Assembly: GCA_034422115.1 (NCBI GenBank)
Contig: DAOUJW010000019.1
Span: 1 to 64,000, forward strand
Reading direction: 5' to 3'
Source of the DNA: DAOUJW01 sp034422115
Lineage (GTDB): Bacteria; Chloroflexota; Dehalococcoidia; Lucifugimonadales; UBA2985
Length of the DNA stretch: 64,000 nt
Numbering within the stretch: position 1 is the first letter of the stretch; each line of letters starts with the position of its first letter. Made by a program: the position numbers and the translations under genes. Below are positions 1-8,773 of the stretch, piece after piece. Below the pieces are notes generated by a model that was given only the letters and a program-made list of their open reading frames with translations, was not told where the DNA came from and made no database searches.

Positions 1-18
1 TTCGGGTTCTGAGCTAGC

Positions 19-83
19 AGGACGTGACGGTCAAGCTGAGCTCCGGTCTCTTGTACCCAGGGTGATCCGACCTGTCACGTCCT
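19..83. other. Long imperfect hairpin
   Basis: Arms at 19-32 and 69-83 can pair over 14 bp: AGGACGTGAC with GTCACGTCCT and GGTC with GACC, with one bulged T at 73 and a 36-base loop. No clear T-run follows on either strand, so it is not an obvious intrinsic terminator. It lies about 170 bp beyond the stop of the minus-strand gene at 251-1165 and just before a truncated dispersed repeat. It may be a repeat remnant or a distal 3' structure. Confidence 0.4.
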
Positions 84-96
84 CTCTATAAGATAC

Positions 97-176
97 AAGG
101 GTGAGCGGGAAACAAGGCGTATCAGTACATGTCTGTTATGCCTATAAGGAACGCCAACACATATAGCTAATACCTT
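97..176. repeat. Dispersed palindromic repeat A, truncated copy
   Basis: This stretch matches the right half of the copy at 52873-53086: a GTGAGCGGGAAACAAGG core, then GTATCAG, GGAACGCCAAC and a terminal AATACC-like end. The left half is missing. Positions 1-250 hold no convincing gene. Confidence 0.6.
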
Positions 177-250
177 CAATCCTGGAGCATGCTCAACTCT
201 CCCATTTATGCAATAATTGGCGTCCCGGAATCGCCGCCGGATTGGACAAA

Positions 251-1165
251 TCACAGGGTTGTAATGGGCCTGCATTGGAGCAGGTAGAGAGTCCCCTCAT
301 AATATGCGCACTCGATGTCAACGGGCCAGCCCATACGGGCCTCCAGCTCCACGGCCAGGTTCGCCAGCTCAACGGCCTGCTCGTCGGTAATCGACGGCTG
401 CACTCGCAGCGGCGCAGGCACGTCGATTTCGCCGACGCCACCGGCCACCGGAGCGGTCATGACGTCCTTATCGCCTATCTCCGCGGCAACAATCATCATG
501 CCGGCCTTGCTGACCACGAAGGTGTCGGGCGTCACGACGCCTGACACTATGCTCTCGCCAAGGCCCCAACTGGCGTTGATCAGGACCTCTCCCCGGTCTC
601 CGGTGACTGGGTTGACGCTGAACACGACGGCAGAAGTTTCAGCGGGCAGCAACTGCTGCACAAGGACAGCCATCCCAATACTGCCCGAAGCAAGACCCTG
701 CTGACTCCGATAGTACAGGGCAGGCGCGCTGAAGGCGGAACGCCAGCATCTGGCTATCGCTCCGGCCACCGCTTCTTCGCCCGATACGTTGAGAAACGTA
801 GCGTGCTGGCCCGCGAAGGAGGATGATACGCCGTCCTCGTCCAGGGCGGATGAGCGCACCGCTACGCTGACATGCTCCTGGCCGCAGCGCTCGGATAGCG
901 CGCGGTAGGCCTCGCAAATGAGTTGGTACAGGGCCTCCGGGAGCAGCTCTCCTTCAACAACCGTTGTATCCACGTTGAATCCGCTCCTGATGGCTTCATC
1001 CAGGGTCTCCGAGGTCACTGCGAAACCGGGCGGAACGGCGTAGCTCTCGGCCAGCAGGCTCAGGTTGGCGGCCTTCCCGCCCACCAGCGCGGGGTCGCTG
1101 CACAGGGGATCCCCCAGCCAGAAGATGGTCTGCCGGTCTTGTTCCCGGGATGTGTCGTTGTGCAT
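251..1165 (-). CDS. PEP/pyruvate-binding (ATP-grasp) half of a rifampin-phosphotransferase/PEP-synthase-like enzyme
   Basis: This 304-residue protein is the ATP-binding domain of the PEP synthase/PPDK/rifampin phosphotransferase superfamily. Visible signatures are GGKAANL near the N-terminus, the VAVRSSALDEDG block, SSFAGQHATFLNV, VQQLLPAETSAVVFSVNP and WGLGESIVSGVVTPD. It stops at a typical ATP-grasp boundary (LQCRPITTL). In this superfamily the domain phosphorylates a swivelling histidine domain using ATP. No histidine domain is attached here; one is encoded by the divergent gene at 1530-3065, so the two may form a split enzyme. A TGnTATACT extended -10 lies about 45 bp upstream. The substrate is unknown. 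Confidence 0.85.
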   Translation of the reverse strand: MHNDTSREQDRQTIFWLGDPLCSDPALVGGKAANLSLLAESYAVPPGFAVTSETLDEAIRSGFNVDTTVVEGELLPEALYQLICEAYRALSERCGQEHVSVAVRSSALDEDGVSSSFAGQHATFLNVSGEEAVAGAIARCWRSAFSAPALYYRSQQGLASGSIGMAVLVQQLLPAETSAVVFSVNPVTGDRGEVLINASWGLGESIVSGVVTPDTFVVSKAGMMIVAAEIGDKDVMTAPVAGGVGEIDVPAPLRVQPSITDEQAVELANLAVELEARMGWPVDIECAYYEGTLYLLQCRPITTL

Positions 1166-1210
1166 TCGGTTGAAGCCTCTTTCCGGCGCGGTGTGTCGGC
1201 AAGAGAGATG

Positions 1211-1219
1211 AGTATATCA
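1211..1219 (-). promoter_or_regulatory. Extended -10 promoter for the ATP-grasp gene
   Basis: Read on the minus strand this is TGATATACT, an extended -10 (TGnTATACT). The expected start of transcription leaves a leader of about 40 bases before the start at 1165. No good -35 is visible, as expected for extended -10 promoters. The same TGnTATAnT form precedes several other genes in the window. Confidence 0.45.
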
Positions 1220-1329
1220 TCTGCGGTCGGGAAAGGGGTATTCACTTGATTTATGCGCCGTGCTAGTATTTGAAACTCACACCCGTTGACAAAGGTGTAT
1301 GACGGAGACTACGCAAGGCATCGAAGAGT

Positions 1330-1513
1330 GGAGTATTCTCTATATGTGTTGGTAATGCCAACGCTAGTTGTAACACGACTCCTTTCCCGCTCATGGTGAG
1401 CTTGTCGAACCAGAGCGGGAAGATAGCGGGCGTAGTGTGCGGACCCCGCTCACCCTTCGACAGGCTCAGGATGAGCGGTACGATCTGATAATACCAACAC
1501 ACCCCGAGAATAC
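1330..1513. repeat. Dispersed palindromic repeat A, full copy 1
   Basis: An element of about 184 bp bounded by GAGTATTCTC and GAGAATACC, which are inverted termini. Inside are two arms of the CCCGCTCA...TGAGCGG type (GCTCATGGTGAGCTTGTCG and CACCCTTCGACAGGCTCAGG). It fills the gap between the two divergent halves of the dikinase-like enzyme and ends 16 bp before the ATG at 1530. It is about 85-90% like the copy at 8774-8957 by eye. Confidence 0.75.
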
Positions 1514-1529
1514 CGAGAGTGGAGGCCCT

Positions 1530-3065
1530 ATGACCAAGGAAACGGAATTCACGCTGCCGGATCCCAGCTATGAGGCGCACTCCTGGATACTCCAGGACGA
1601 GCACAACCCGGCCTCTCATCCGCCCCTCATAGCAAGCGCCGGGCCCACCGGCGTCGTGATCCATACGGATGGCCTCCCCACGGCCATAACCATTCACGGC
1701 TACAACTTCGCCCGCCAGGCGCCCGGCGCGCCGGCTACCACCTTCGGGACGCCGATTGACCCGCAGAGCGTGGAAGACCTGACGTCCTGGCGACAGGAGT
1801 GGCCGCCGGAGATCGATAGCGCGGCGGAAATGCTGGAGAGCTTTGACCCTGAGAGCGTGGCGTCAGGAGACTGGGCCAAGACCCTGGATGAGCAGGACCG
1901 GGAGTACAGGCGCGTCTTTGGAGGAGTCCACCGGACGGCGGTGGGCCCGGCCAGGACGGCCGCGATGCGCTTTACGGAGGAGTACGCAAAACGATTCGGG
2001 GAGCGCCGACGCCACGACGCCACGGCCCTGCTTCTGGGGTTCAAGCATCGCTCCCTTGAGCGGGCCGCCGCTCTCTGGGACCTGAGCCGCATGGCGCGCG
2101 CCGACGAGTCCCTCCAGTCAGCGCTGGATAGCGGGTCTCCGTTGACGGACACGCCTTCCGCCAAGTCCTTCCAGGAGAGCTTTGCTGAAATGCTCAAGGA
2201 GTTCGGCTACACGACCAACAACGGCCTGCAAGACCTGGCCAACTGGCGAGAGGGATCGACCGTGCCCCTGGCAATGATACGGGCCTACGCAACCCAGGAC
2301 GAATCCAAGAGCCCGGTGGCAATATCCGACCGGCAGGCGCAACGCCGCCTGGAACTGGAGGCGGAGGTGCGCAGCATCCCGACGGACGACGCAGAGCTCG
2401 TTACGCAAATGGAGATGGCGCAGCAGTTAATTCCCAACCTTGAGGACCACAACCTGATGTGCGACCAGAGGCTGGTCTCTGCGTCCAGGGCCCGGTGGCT
2501 TATCATAGGGGGACACCTCTGCAAGAAGGGCATTTTTGTCGTTCCTGACGACGTGTTCTTCTACCGCAGAGACGAGCTTGTTGAAACCCTGGAGGGAGGC
2601 GATGGCCTGCCAAAAGAAGAGGTGGCCCACCGCCGCGCTCTGCAGGAGCAGTACCGCGCCAAACTGCCTCCTCTTTATCTGGGCCTCAAGCCGGAGGCGC
2701 TGGCGTCCCCCGATGAAGTCCCGGCCGAGAGCAGCGCCCGGCATTCCGTGAAGGGCATAGCGGCGTCTCCGGGGGTCTACCGCGGCAGGGCCAGGGTGGT
2801 CCTGTCACTGGACGAGGCAAGCTCACTCCAGGACGGCGACATCCTAGTGGCCCGGGCCCTGACGCCGCCCTGGACTCCCTTCTTCGGTATTGTTGGGGCT
2901 ATTGTCACCAACTCCGGTGGGGCTATCTCTCACGGCGCGGTGGTAGCCAGGGAGTTTGGCATCCCGGCGGTGGTCGGGACAGGCAACGGCACCAGTTTCA
3001 TCCCGGACGGGGCCATCGTTACGGTGGACGGCACGGCCGGGGAAGTGACTGTAGAGATTCAGTAG
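1530..3065 (+). CDS. PEP-utilising swivelling-His half of a rifampin-phosphotransferase/PEP-synthase-like enzyme
   Basis: A 511-residue protein whose last 100 residues are a PEP-utilising mobile domain: KGIAASPGVYRGRARVV, then GGAISHGAVVAREFGIPAVV, where the His is the phospho-carrier of this superfamily, and a DGTAGEVTV end. The preceding 400 residues are mostly helical and resemble the central substrate domain of rifampin phosphotransferases. It lacks an ATP-grasp domain, which is present in the divergent gene at 251-1165. The start is the ATG with GGAGG at 1521-1525; an upstream in-frame ATG at 1437 would translate the repeat and is rejected. Its stop is 1 base from the convergent nudC stop. 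It probably transfers phosphate to or from an unidentified small molecule. Confidence 0.82.
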   Translation: MTKETEFTLPDPSYEAHSWILQDEHNPASHPPLIASAGPTGVVIHTDGLPTAITIHGYNFARQAPGAPATTFGTPIDPQSVEDLTSWRQEWPPEIDSAAEMLESFDPESVASGDWAKTLDEQDREYRRVFGGVHRTAVGPARTAAMRFTEEYAKRFGERRRHDATALLLGFKHRSLERAAALWDLSRMARADESLQSALDSGSPLTDTPSAKSFQESFAEMLKEFGYTTNNGLQDLANWREGSTVPLAMIRAYATQDESKSPVAISDRQAQRRLELEAEVRSIPTDDAELVTQMEMAQQLIPNLEDHNLMCDQRLVSASRARWLIIGGHLCKKGIFVVPDDVFFYRRDELVETLEGGDGLPKEEVAHRRALQEQYRAKLPPLYLGLKPEALASPDEVPAESSARHSVKGIAASPGVYRGRARVVLSLDEASSLQDGDILVARALTPPWTPFFGIVGAIVTNSGGAISHGAVVAREFGIPAVVGTGNGTSFIPDGAIVTVDGTAGEVTVEIQ

Positions 3066-3066
3066 T

Positions 3067-3987
3067 TCAGAGGGTCTCCTTCATGGCCCACGCCTTGATG
3101 ATGTGGTGGGCAATGGCCATTGGCCCCGGCACCACCAGCTTCTCGCTGGTTCCCGCGAGGGCCTTCAGTACCTCGTCCCGCGTAAACCAGCGGATGTCCG
3201 ACATCTCCTCGTCGTCAATTGCTATGGTGGTGGTAGCCGCCTCCGCGTGGCAGCCGATCATCAGTGAAGAGGGAAACGGCCAGGGCTGAGACGAGTGGTA
3301 GCGCACGTTCCTGACGGCAATACCAGCCTCCTCCATCACCTCTCTCGCGACCGCCTCCTCTATGGATTCCCCCTGGTCCATGAAGCCAGCCAGGGCCGAG
3401 TACCTGTTGGTTTGAGTGGAGCGTCCGCGAGTCTGACCCAAAAGGCAGTTATCTTTGTCGGAGACTACGGAAATTACCACGGGGTCCGTGCGCGGGTAGT
3501 GCAGGGCGTTGCACGCTGGGCACTCTCGCAGCTGGCCGCCGCGCTTGACGGTTGTCTCATGTCCGCAGGTGGAGCAGAACCCGTGCCGGTTGTGCCAGTC
3601 CACCTGCGCCCTCGCCTGGGCGGCTATACCCAAGTCCGGGCCGCTCAGCGACTCTGCGGCTGTCCTGACGTCCACATAGCTGTATTCGCCATTGCCCAAT
3701 TCCAGGAGGTCTTGTCCGTTTTCGGACACGTCAACCGCGTGATAGGCAACTCCGTCCAGAAGCCCAAGGAGGTAAATCCTAGCGTAGCTGCCGGCCCTCT
3801 GCAGCTCTTCTGCGCTCAGCCAGACCAGACTCTCCTGAGAGCCTTCAGACACAAGGACGCTCAAGTCGTTCATTGGAAGGAACACGCTGGACGGGTCTTT
3901 GGTCATGGCCGTGATCCAGTCCTCGTCTCTGCGTTCCCGCTCGCCCCTGTCCAGGGGATTGCCGGAATAGATGTGTGAACGACTCAT
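3067..3987 (-). CDS. nudC: NADH pyrophosphatase (Nudix hydrolase)
   Basis: A 306-residue NudC family protein. NudC hydrolyses NAD(H) to NMN(H) and AMP and can remove NAD caps from RNA. The order is typical: a variable N-terminal domain, a four-cysteine zinc ribbon (CSTCG and CPACN), the Nudix box GFMDQGESIEEAVAREVMEE followed by AGI, and the NudC-specific SQPWPFPSSLM motif. The length is slightly above the E. coli enzyme (257). It is convergent with the preceding gene and likely monocistronic. All Nudix metal-binding glutamates are present, so it should be active. Confidence 0.95.
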   Translation of the reverse strand: MSRSHIYSGNPLDRGERERRDEDWITAMTKDPSSVFLPMNDLSVLVSEGSQESLVWLSAEELQRAGSYARIYLLGLLDGVAYHAVDVSENGQDLLELGNGEYSYVDVRTAAESLSGPDLGIAAQARAQVDWHNRHGFCSTCGHETTVKRGGQLRECPACNALHYPRTDPVVISVVSDKDNCLLGQTRGRSTQTNRYSALAGFMDQGESIEEAVAREVMEEAGIAVRNVRYHSSQPWPFPSSLMIGCHAEAATTTIAIDDEEMSDIRWFTRDEVLKALAGTSEKLVVPGPMAIAHHIIKAWAMKETL

Positions 3988-4226
3988 TGAGCTGCTACCT
4001 GTGCCTCCATTGTCAGGCTAGCTTATCACAAAACATCCCCGGTCTACCGACTAGAGCCTTCGGTCTACTCTACACCTGAAGGACGCATGAAAAAGGCGAT
4101 TGACTACAGCCAAAAGTCTGTGTTAGCTTCAACCCATCACCAAAGTTGCAGAAAGCCGCTCAATGCAAAGGGCTTGCGGCCAGGGTCATCCCGTTCAGGG
4201 CTGACGCCGGGAAAGAGAGGAACCAA

Positions 4227-6512
4227 ATGACTATCACTGAGAACAGGCCAACGGAGTACCAGGTAATTGGGACCCGTCCCATCCGGCACGACGGCGTAGA
4301 CAAGGTGACTGGCCGTGCCCTGTACGGTGCGGACATCAACCTCCCCGGAATGCTTTACGGCAAGGTGCTGCGCAGCCCCCACGCTCACGCCAGGATAAAG
4401 TACGTAGACGTGAGCAGGGCGGAGGCCCACCCCGGCGTGAAGGCGGTGATAACCGGCAAGGACATGCCGCAGATCACCGGCACCGTGTCCATCGCAGGCG
4501 GCGAGGGCGGCGCCATCAACCTCAAGTACTACCGGGAGATGATACTGGCGTCGGAGAAGGTCTTGTTCAAGGGGCATCCCGTCGCGGTCGTGGCGGCGAT
4601 CAACCCGCACGTGGCCGAAGAGGCGCTCTCCCTGATAGACGTCGGCTACGAGGTGCTGCCCCACGTATTGACTGCGCCGGAGGCGATGGCCGAGGGCGCG
4701 CCCATCATCCTTGAAGACCTGAGGACGAAATCGATGGGCCGCGTCACCGAGGACGTCGGCAACATCGCGGCCTACGAGGAGTACAACCTGGGTGACGTGA
4801 ACAAGGGTTTTGAGGAGGCGGACATAGTCGTCGAGCACGAGTTCACCACGCCCACGGTACACCAGGGGTACATTGAGACAACCAACTCCACGGCTTTCTG
4901 GAACGCGGACGGGGAGATAACCGTGTGGACAAGCAACCAGGGGCCGTTCTACGTGCGGCGGGCCACGGCGGCCCTCCTTGGACTGCCGGAGTCCCAGGTC
5001 AGGGTGATACCGATGGAGATTGGCGGCGGGTTTGGCGGCAAGATACTCTGCTACCTGGACGTGCCCGCGGCTCTGCTATCCCGCAAGACGGGGCAGCCCG
5101 TTGAGCTGGTGATGTCCCGCGCCGAGGTGATGGAGGCCACAGGCCCAACGTCCGGCTCATACATGAAGGTGAAGGTTGGCGCTACAAAGGACGGCCGGAT
5201 AACGGCGGGGGAGGCTTACCTGGCTTTCGAGGCGGGCGCTTACCCCGGCTCGCCGGTCGGCGGGGCCGCCCGCTGCATGTTCTCTCCGTACAACGTGGAG
5301 AACCTGAACCTCAAGACATACGACGTCATCGTCAACAAGCCCAAGACGGGAGCCTACCGCGCCCCGGGCGCGACCCACGGCTCCTTCGCCGTCGAGACCA
5401 TCCTGGACGAGATTGCCAGGGCCATCGGCATGGACCACATGGAGATACGGATGAAGAACGCCTCCAAGGAGGGAGACAGGCGCGGCGACGGCGTGGTGCA
5501 CGGCCGCATCGGCACCGCTGAGACCCTTCAGGAGGCCATAGACAGCGACCACTGGCGGACGCCGCTGGAGGGCAAGAACCGGGGCAGGGGGGTGGCGAGC
5601 GGCTACTGGGGCAACGGCGGGCTGGAATCCAGCGCCACGCTGAGCGTCAACCCAGACGGCACGGTGAACCAGGTTACGGGTTCGGTGGACATCGGCGGGA
5701 CGCGGGCAGCCACGGCCATGCACGCCGCAGAGGTGCTGGGCATCAGGGCCGAGGACGTCCATCCCATAGTCGGCGACACGACCGCCATCGGGTACACGGC
5801 GGTCACGGGAGGAAGCCGCACCGCATTCGCCACCGGCTGGGCCGCCTACGAAGCCGCCCACGAGGTTGTGAAGCAGATGAAGGAGCGCGCGGCCCTGATA
5901 TGGGAGACCACGGCTGACCAGGTGGAGTTCTCCAACGGGGAGTTCCGGCACTCGGCCAACACGGAGCAGAGCATGGCCTTCAAGGAGCTGGCGGCCAGGC
6001 TGCTGGACACCGGAGGCCCCGTCATCGGCAGCACCACGGTCGCTCCCAAGGGCGTTGGCGCGTCCCTCTCCACCCACATTGTGGACGTGGAGGTGGACAC
6101 GGAGACGGGCAAGGTGGACATTCTCAGGTACACCGCCGTTACGGACGTGGGGACTGCCATTCACCCCAGCTACGTTGAGGGCCAGGTGCAGGGCGGCGTT
6201 GTCCAGGGCATTGGCTGGGCGCTGAACGAAGAGTACTACTACAACGACGAGGGGCAGATGGCTAACTCCAGCCTGCTGGACTACCGGATGCCGATCACCC
6301 TTGACCTCCCGATGATCGACAACATCCTTGTGGAGGTGCCGAATCCGGGCCACCCGTACGGCGCTCGCGGCGTAGGGGAGATCCCCATAGTTCCGCCCGT
6401 CGCGGCCATCGCCAACGCCATCTACGACGCGGTGGGCATCCGAATGCGCCAGACGCCGATGTCCCCAGGCAACGTCCTGGAGGCGCTGTGGGAGCAGGAC
6501 GGCAAGGAGTAG
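4227..6512 (+). CDS. Xanthine dehydrogenase family molybdopterin-binding subunit
   Basis: This is a 761-residue catalytic (CoxL/XdhB-like) subunit of the molybdenum hydroxylase family, which hydroxylates aromatic heterocycles, aldehydes or CO using water. It shows the N-terminal GRALYGADI and LRSPHAHARI motifs, EIGGGFGGK, TGAYRAPGATHG near the Mo site, and GARGVGEIPIVPP carrying the conserved active-site Glu. The start is the ATG after AGAGAGG at 4214-4220; an earlier in-frame ATG at 4146 lacks support. Neither the FAD-binding medium subunit nor the 2Fe-2S small subunit is adjacent. A small gene follows after 13 bp. The CO dehydrogenase-specific active loop (VAYRCSFR) is absent, so it is not a CODH. 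The substrate is unknown. Confidence 0.92.
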   Translation: MTITENRPTEYQVIGTRPIRHDGVDKVTGRALYGADINLPGMLYGKVLRSPHAHARIKYVDVSRAEAHPGVKAVITGKDMPQITGTVSIAGGEGGAINLKYYREMILASEKVLFKGHPVAVVAAINPHVAEEALSLIDVGYEVLPHVLTAPEAMAEGAPIILEDLRTKSMGRVTEDVGNIAAYEEYNLGDVNKGFEEADIVVEHEFTTPTVHQGYIETTNSTAFWNADGEITVWTSNQGPFYVRRATAALLGLPESQVRVIPMEIGGGFGGKILCYLDVPAALLSRKTGQPVELVMSRAEVMEATGPTSGSYMKVKVGATKDGRITAGEAYLAFEAGAYPGSPVGGAARCMFSPYNVENLNLKTYDVIVNKPKTGAYRAPGATHGSFAVETILDEIARAIGMDHMEIRMKNASKEGDRRGDGVVHGRIGTAETLQEAIDSDHWRTPLEGKNRGRGVASGYWGNGGLESSATLSVNPDGTVNQVTGSVDIGGTRAATAMHAAEVLGIRAEDVHPIVGDTTAIGYTAVTGGSRTAFATGWAAYEAAHEVVKQMKERAALIWETTADQVEFSNGEFRHSANTEQSMAFKELAARLLDTGGPVIGSTTVAPKGVGASLSTHIVDVEVDTETGKVDILRYTAVTDVGTAIHPSYVEGQVQGGVVQGIGWALNEEYYYNDEGQMANSSLLDYRMPITLDLPMIDNILVEVPNPGHPYGARGVGEIPIVPPVAAIANAIYDAVGIRMRQTPMSPGNVLEALWEQDGKE

Positions 6513-6525
6513 AGGGAGCCCAGCC

Positions 6526-6753
6526 TTGCCGCACTACCTTGAAGTCTCCTACAGCGACGAGCAGACCGCCGAGGAACTGGACGACGCGCTCAAAGACTTG
6601 GCCGGCAAGTACTCCGGTCAGGTTTCAGGGTCGAGGGCCGACGGCGGCAGGCGAAAGCTGGAGTTCATCTTCCCGCACTTTGCCCAGTGCTCCTGGTTCT
6701 CGGCGGACATCCAGGCAAATCACCCCGCGGTGGTGGTTGAACGGTTCTCTTGA
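6526..6753 (+). CDS. Small hypothetical protein coupled to the molybdenum hydroxylase
   Basis: A 75-residue acidic-then-aromatic protein starting at TTG, with GGGAG at 6514-6518 and only 13 bp after the molybdenum subunit stop, so probably co-transcribed. No cysteine pairs, signal peptide or membrane segment are visible; one Cys sits in FAQCSWFSADI. I do not recognise the family. Its position suggests an accessory role for the hydroxylase, but this is only inference. Confidence 0.6.
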   Translation: MPHYLEVSYSDEQTAEELDDALKDLAGKYSGQVSGSRADGGRRKLEFIFPHFAQCSWFSADIQANHPAVVVERFS

Positions 6754-6849
6754 GGGCCTACGGAGGCATTGCTTAACTATCTGACACCTGGGAAACCTCT
6801 GAACAAGGCAGAAACATGACCATCCCGCCTAATGACGCCTCTACCACCA

Positions 6850-6935
6850 TTCCCGCGTAGGCAGGAATCCAGGAGAGGCGGGGTGTGGACTCCCGCCCCC
6901 CGTATCAGGTACGGGGCAGGCTTCGCGGGAGTGGA
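6850..6935. repeat. Dispersed repeat B (ATTCCCGCG...CAGGAATCC type)
   Basis: Contains CATTCCCGCGTAGGCAGG, AATCCAGGAG and GGACTCCCGCCCCC, then a CCCCGTATCAGGTACGGGG palindrome and CTTCGCGGGAGTGG. Nearly the same text recurs at 63269-63352. It lies just upstream of the permease and creates a false N-terminal extension of that reading frame. Confidence 0.6.
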
Positions 6936-6977
6936 TTGTACTTATTCAGACCATTCCTAGACTTTCAGGAGGCATTT

Positions 6978-8759
6978 TTGGCGGCGCCAGTTTCCCAGAA
7001 CCCCCGTTATGAAGCGCACGAGAACCCACCCCTGCCGGCCTCCCTGGGGTTCAGCGCCCAGTTCAGCCTTATAGCGTCTGCCACGCTGCTGGTGACGCCC
7101 ATAGTTGTGGCGAAGGCGTCGGGCCGGGACGACAGCTACCTGGTGTGGATGGTGTTCGCGTCGCTGCTGGTGGCGGGAGTGACCACCATGCTTCAGGTAC
7201 GCCGACTGGGGCCGGTGGGGGCGGGCTCCATGCTGCCTATGTTCACCGCCGCCTTCTCCATACCCTTCTGCATTACCGCCGTGTCGGACGGCGGCCCGGA
7301 GACTCTGGCCGCCCTCGTCATTGTCTGCGGGATTGGTCAGCTTGCAATCACCCGGTGGCTCTTCGTCATGAGGCGAGTGGTCACGCCCCTGGTGGGCGGC
7401 ACGGTGCTGATGATACTGTCCATCACCCTGGCCTCGGTGATACCCCGCCTGCTGCCCCATGAGTCGGACAGCGGCGCGCTGGGCGCGCACCTGGCCGCGC
7501 TGACCACGCTGGCAGTGGTTTCGGCGCTCATACTGCGAGGCTCTGCGGTTGTAAGGCTCTGGGGGCCAATCGTCGGCATAGTGGCGGGCAGCGCCGTGGC
7601 CGCAGGCTTCGGCCTCTACGATGCAGCTGGCATCCTGGACGCCGGTTGGGTGGGACTCCCCGGCGAGTGGCCCGGTCTTGGCTCGCCGCCCATTATCTCC
7701 GGCATAGAAGCGACGTTCTGGACGTTGCTGCCGGCGTTCCTGTTCCTCAGCGTGGTCATTGCCATACAGACCAACGGAGAGTCCATCTCACAGCAGTTGG
7801 CCGCCAGGCGCGAGAGGCGGGCCGTGGACTTCCGGGAAGTGCAGGGATCTATGGCCGGCACCGGCGCGGCCAACCTCATGGCCGGTGTCGCCGGGACTGT
7901 GCCTTACATCGTCAATCCGGGCGTTGTCTCCTACACCCAGGCGACGGGCGTGGCTTCACGCAGGGTTGGGTACCTGATTGGCGTGATGTTCATTGCTCTG
8001 GCCCTGTTGCCGAAGGTGTCCGCGGTGCTCAGTTCCATCCCCGGGCCGGTTATGGCCGGATACCTGGTGGTGCTGAGCGCATACCTTTTCGTGGACGGCG
8101 CACGGGCGGTAATGCAGAGCGAATCCAACCGGCAGAGAATCACCGTGGCGGGAGTCTGCTTCTGGATAGGGGCGGCATTTCAGTTCGGGTTGTTCTCGCC
8201 GCCGGAGGTCGCCTCGGTCTGGAGCGAGCTGCTGCAGAGCGGCATCACCACGGGAGGCGTGGCCGCCATAGTGATGATCCTCTACGTGGAGTTCACCAAC
8301 CCGCGGCGAATGCGGTTCCACTCCCAGCTGCACATCGACGCGCTGCCGGAGCTGAGCCAGTTCCTTGCCAGATTCGCCGACCGTCGCGGCTGGGGGACGA
8401 GGATGAAGGAGCGACTCAGCGCCGTTGCAGAGGAGACGCTGCTGACCCTCGCCCCGCTGGACCTGGAGGGGCCGATGGAACCGGACGACGACCAAGGCCA
8501 GGATGAGTCGGAGTCGAATCCAATCCGGCAGCTGGTGGTCCTGGCCTCCAGCGAGGGGCAGGTTGCCACCCTTGAGTTCATTGGCGGCGCCGGTGACGAG
8601 GGCAATATGGAGGACAGGCTGCGCCAGCTCCAGCAGTACGACGAGGAGGAGCCGGTGGAGCAGGACATCTCGCTGCGGTTGCTGCGGGCCTACGCCCTAT
8701 CCGTAAGGCATCAGCAGTTCCACAACACGGACATCATAACGGTCCGCGTGGCCCCGTAA
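6978..8759 (+). CDS. NCS2-family purine/pyrimidine permease with C-terminal kinase-like domain
   Basis: About 593 residues. The first 460 or so form a nucleobase:cation symporter-2 (xanthine/uracil permease) membrane domain with many hydrophobic segments; the GTVPYIVNPGVVSYTQATGV stretch matches the NCS2 loop that carries substrate residues. The cytoplasmic C-terminus (about 465-593) reads WGTRMKERLSAVAEETLLTL, an acidic linker, LVVLASSEGQVATLEFIGG, then ISLRLLRAYALSVRHQQFHN. This resembles a degenerate anti-sigma/HATPase-like fold, which would be regulatory. I chose the TTG start at 6978 because AGGAGG at 6967-6972 precedes it; upstream codons come from repeat B. A nucleobase role fits the nearby molybdenum hydroxylase. 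Confidence 0.88.
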   Translation: MAAPVSQNPRYEAHENPPLPASLGFSAQFSLIASATLLVTPIVVAKASGRDDSYLVWMVFASLLVAGVTTMLQVRRLGPVGAGSMLPMFTAAFSIPFCITAVSDGGPETLAALVIVCGIGQLAITRWLFVMRRVVTPLVGGTVLMILSITLASVIPRLLPHESDSGALGAHLAALTTLAVVSALILRGSAVVRLWGPIVGIVAGSAVAAGFGLYDAAGILDAGWVGLPGEWPGLGSPPIISGIEATFWTLLPAFLFLSVVIAIQTNGESISQQLAARRERRAVDFREVQGSMAGTGAANLMAGVAGTVPYIVNPGVVSYTQATGVASRRVGYLIGVMFIALALLPKVSAVLSSIPGPVMAGYLVVLSAYLFVDGARAVMQSESNRQRITVAGVCFWIGAAFQFGLFSPPEVASVWSELLQSGITTGGVAAIVMILYVEFTNPRRMRFHSQLHIDALPELSQFLARFADRRGWGTRMKERLSAVAEETLLTLAPLDLEGPMEPDDDQGQDESESNPIRQLVVLASSEGQVATLEFIGGAGDEGNMEDRLRQLQQYDEEEPVEQDISLRLLRAYALSVRHQQFHNTDIITVRVAP

Positions 8760-8773
8760 CCGGCGCCGGGTCT

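Noticed and set aside
1437..1529. In-frame upstream ATG that would lengthen the swivelling-His protein
   Set aside because: These codons are repeat A sequence and the ATG at 1530 has a good GGAGG; the same spurious peptide appears before other genes next to repeat copies.
5157..6353. A 398-codon open frame on the minus strand
   Set aside because: It lies fully antisense to the molybdenum hydroxylase gene and shows only GC-driven composition.
4227..6512. Carbon monoxide dehydrogenase large subunit
   Set aside because: The CODH active-site loop with the copper-binding Cys (AYRCSFR) is absent; the loop reads GAYRAPGA.
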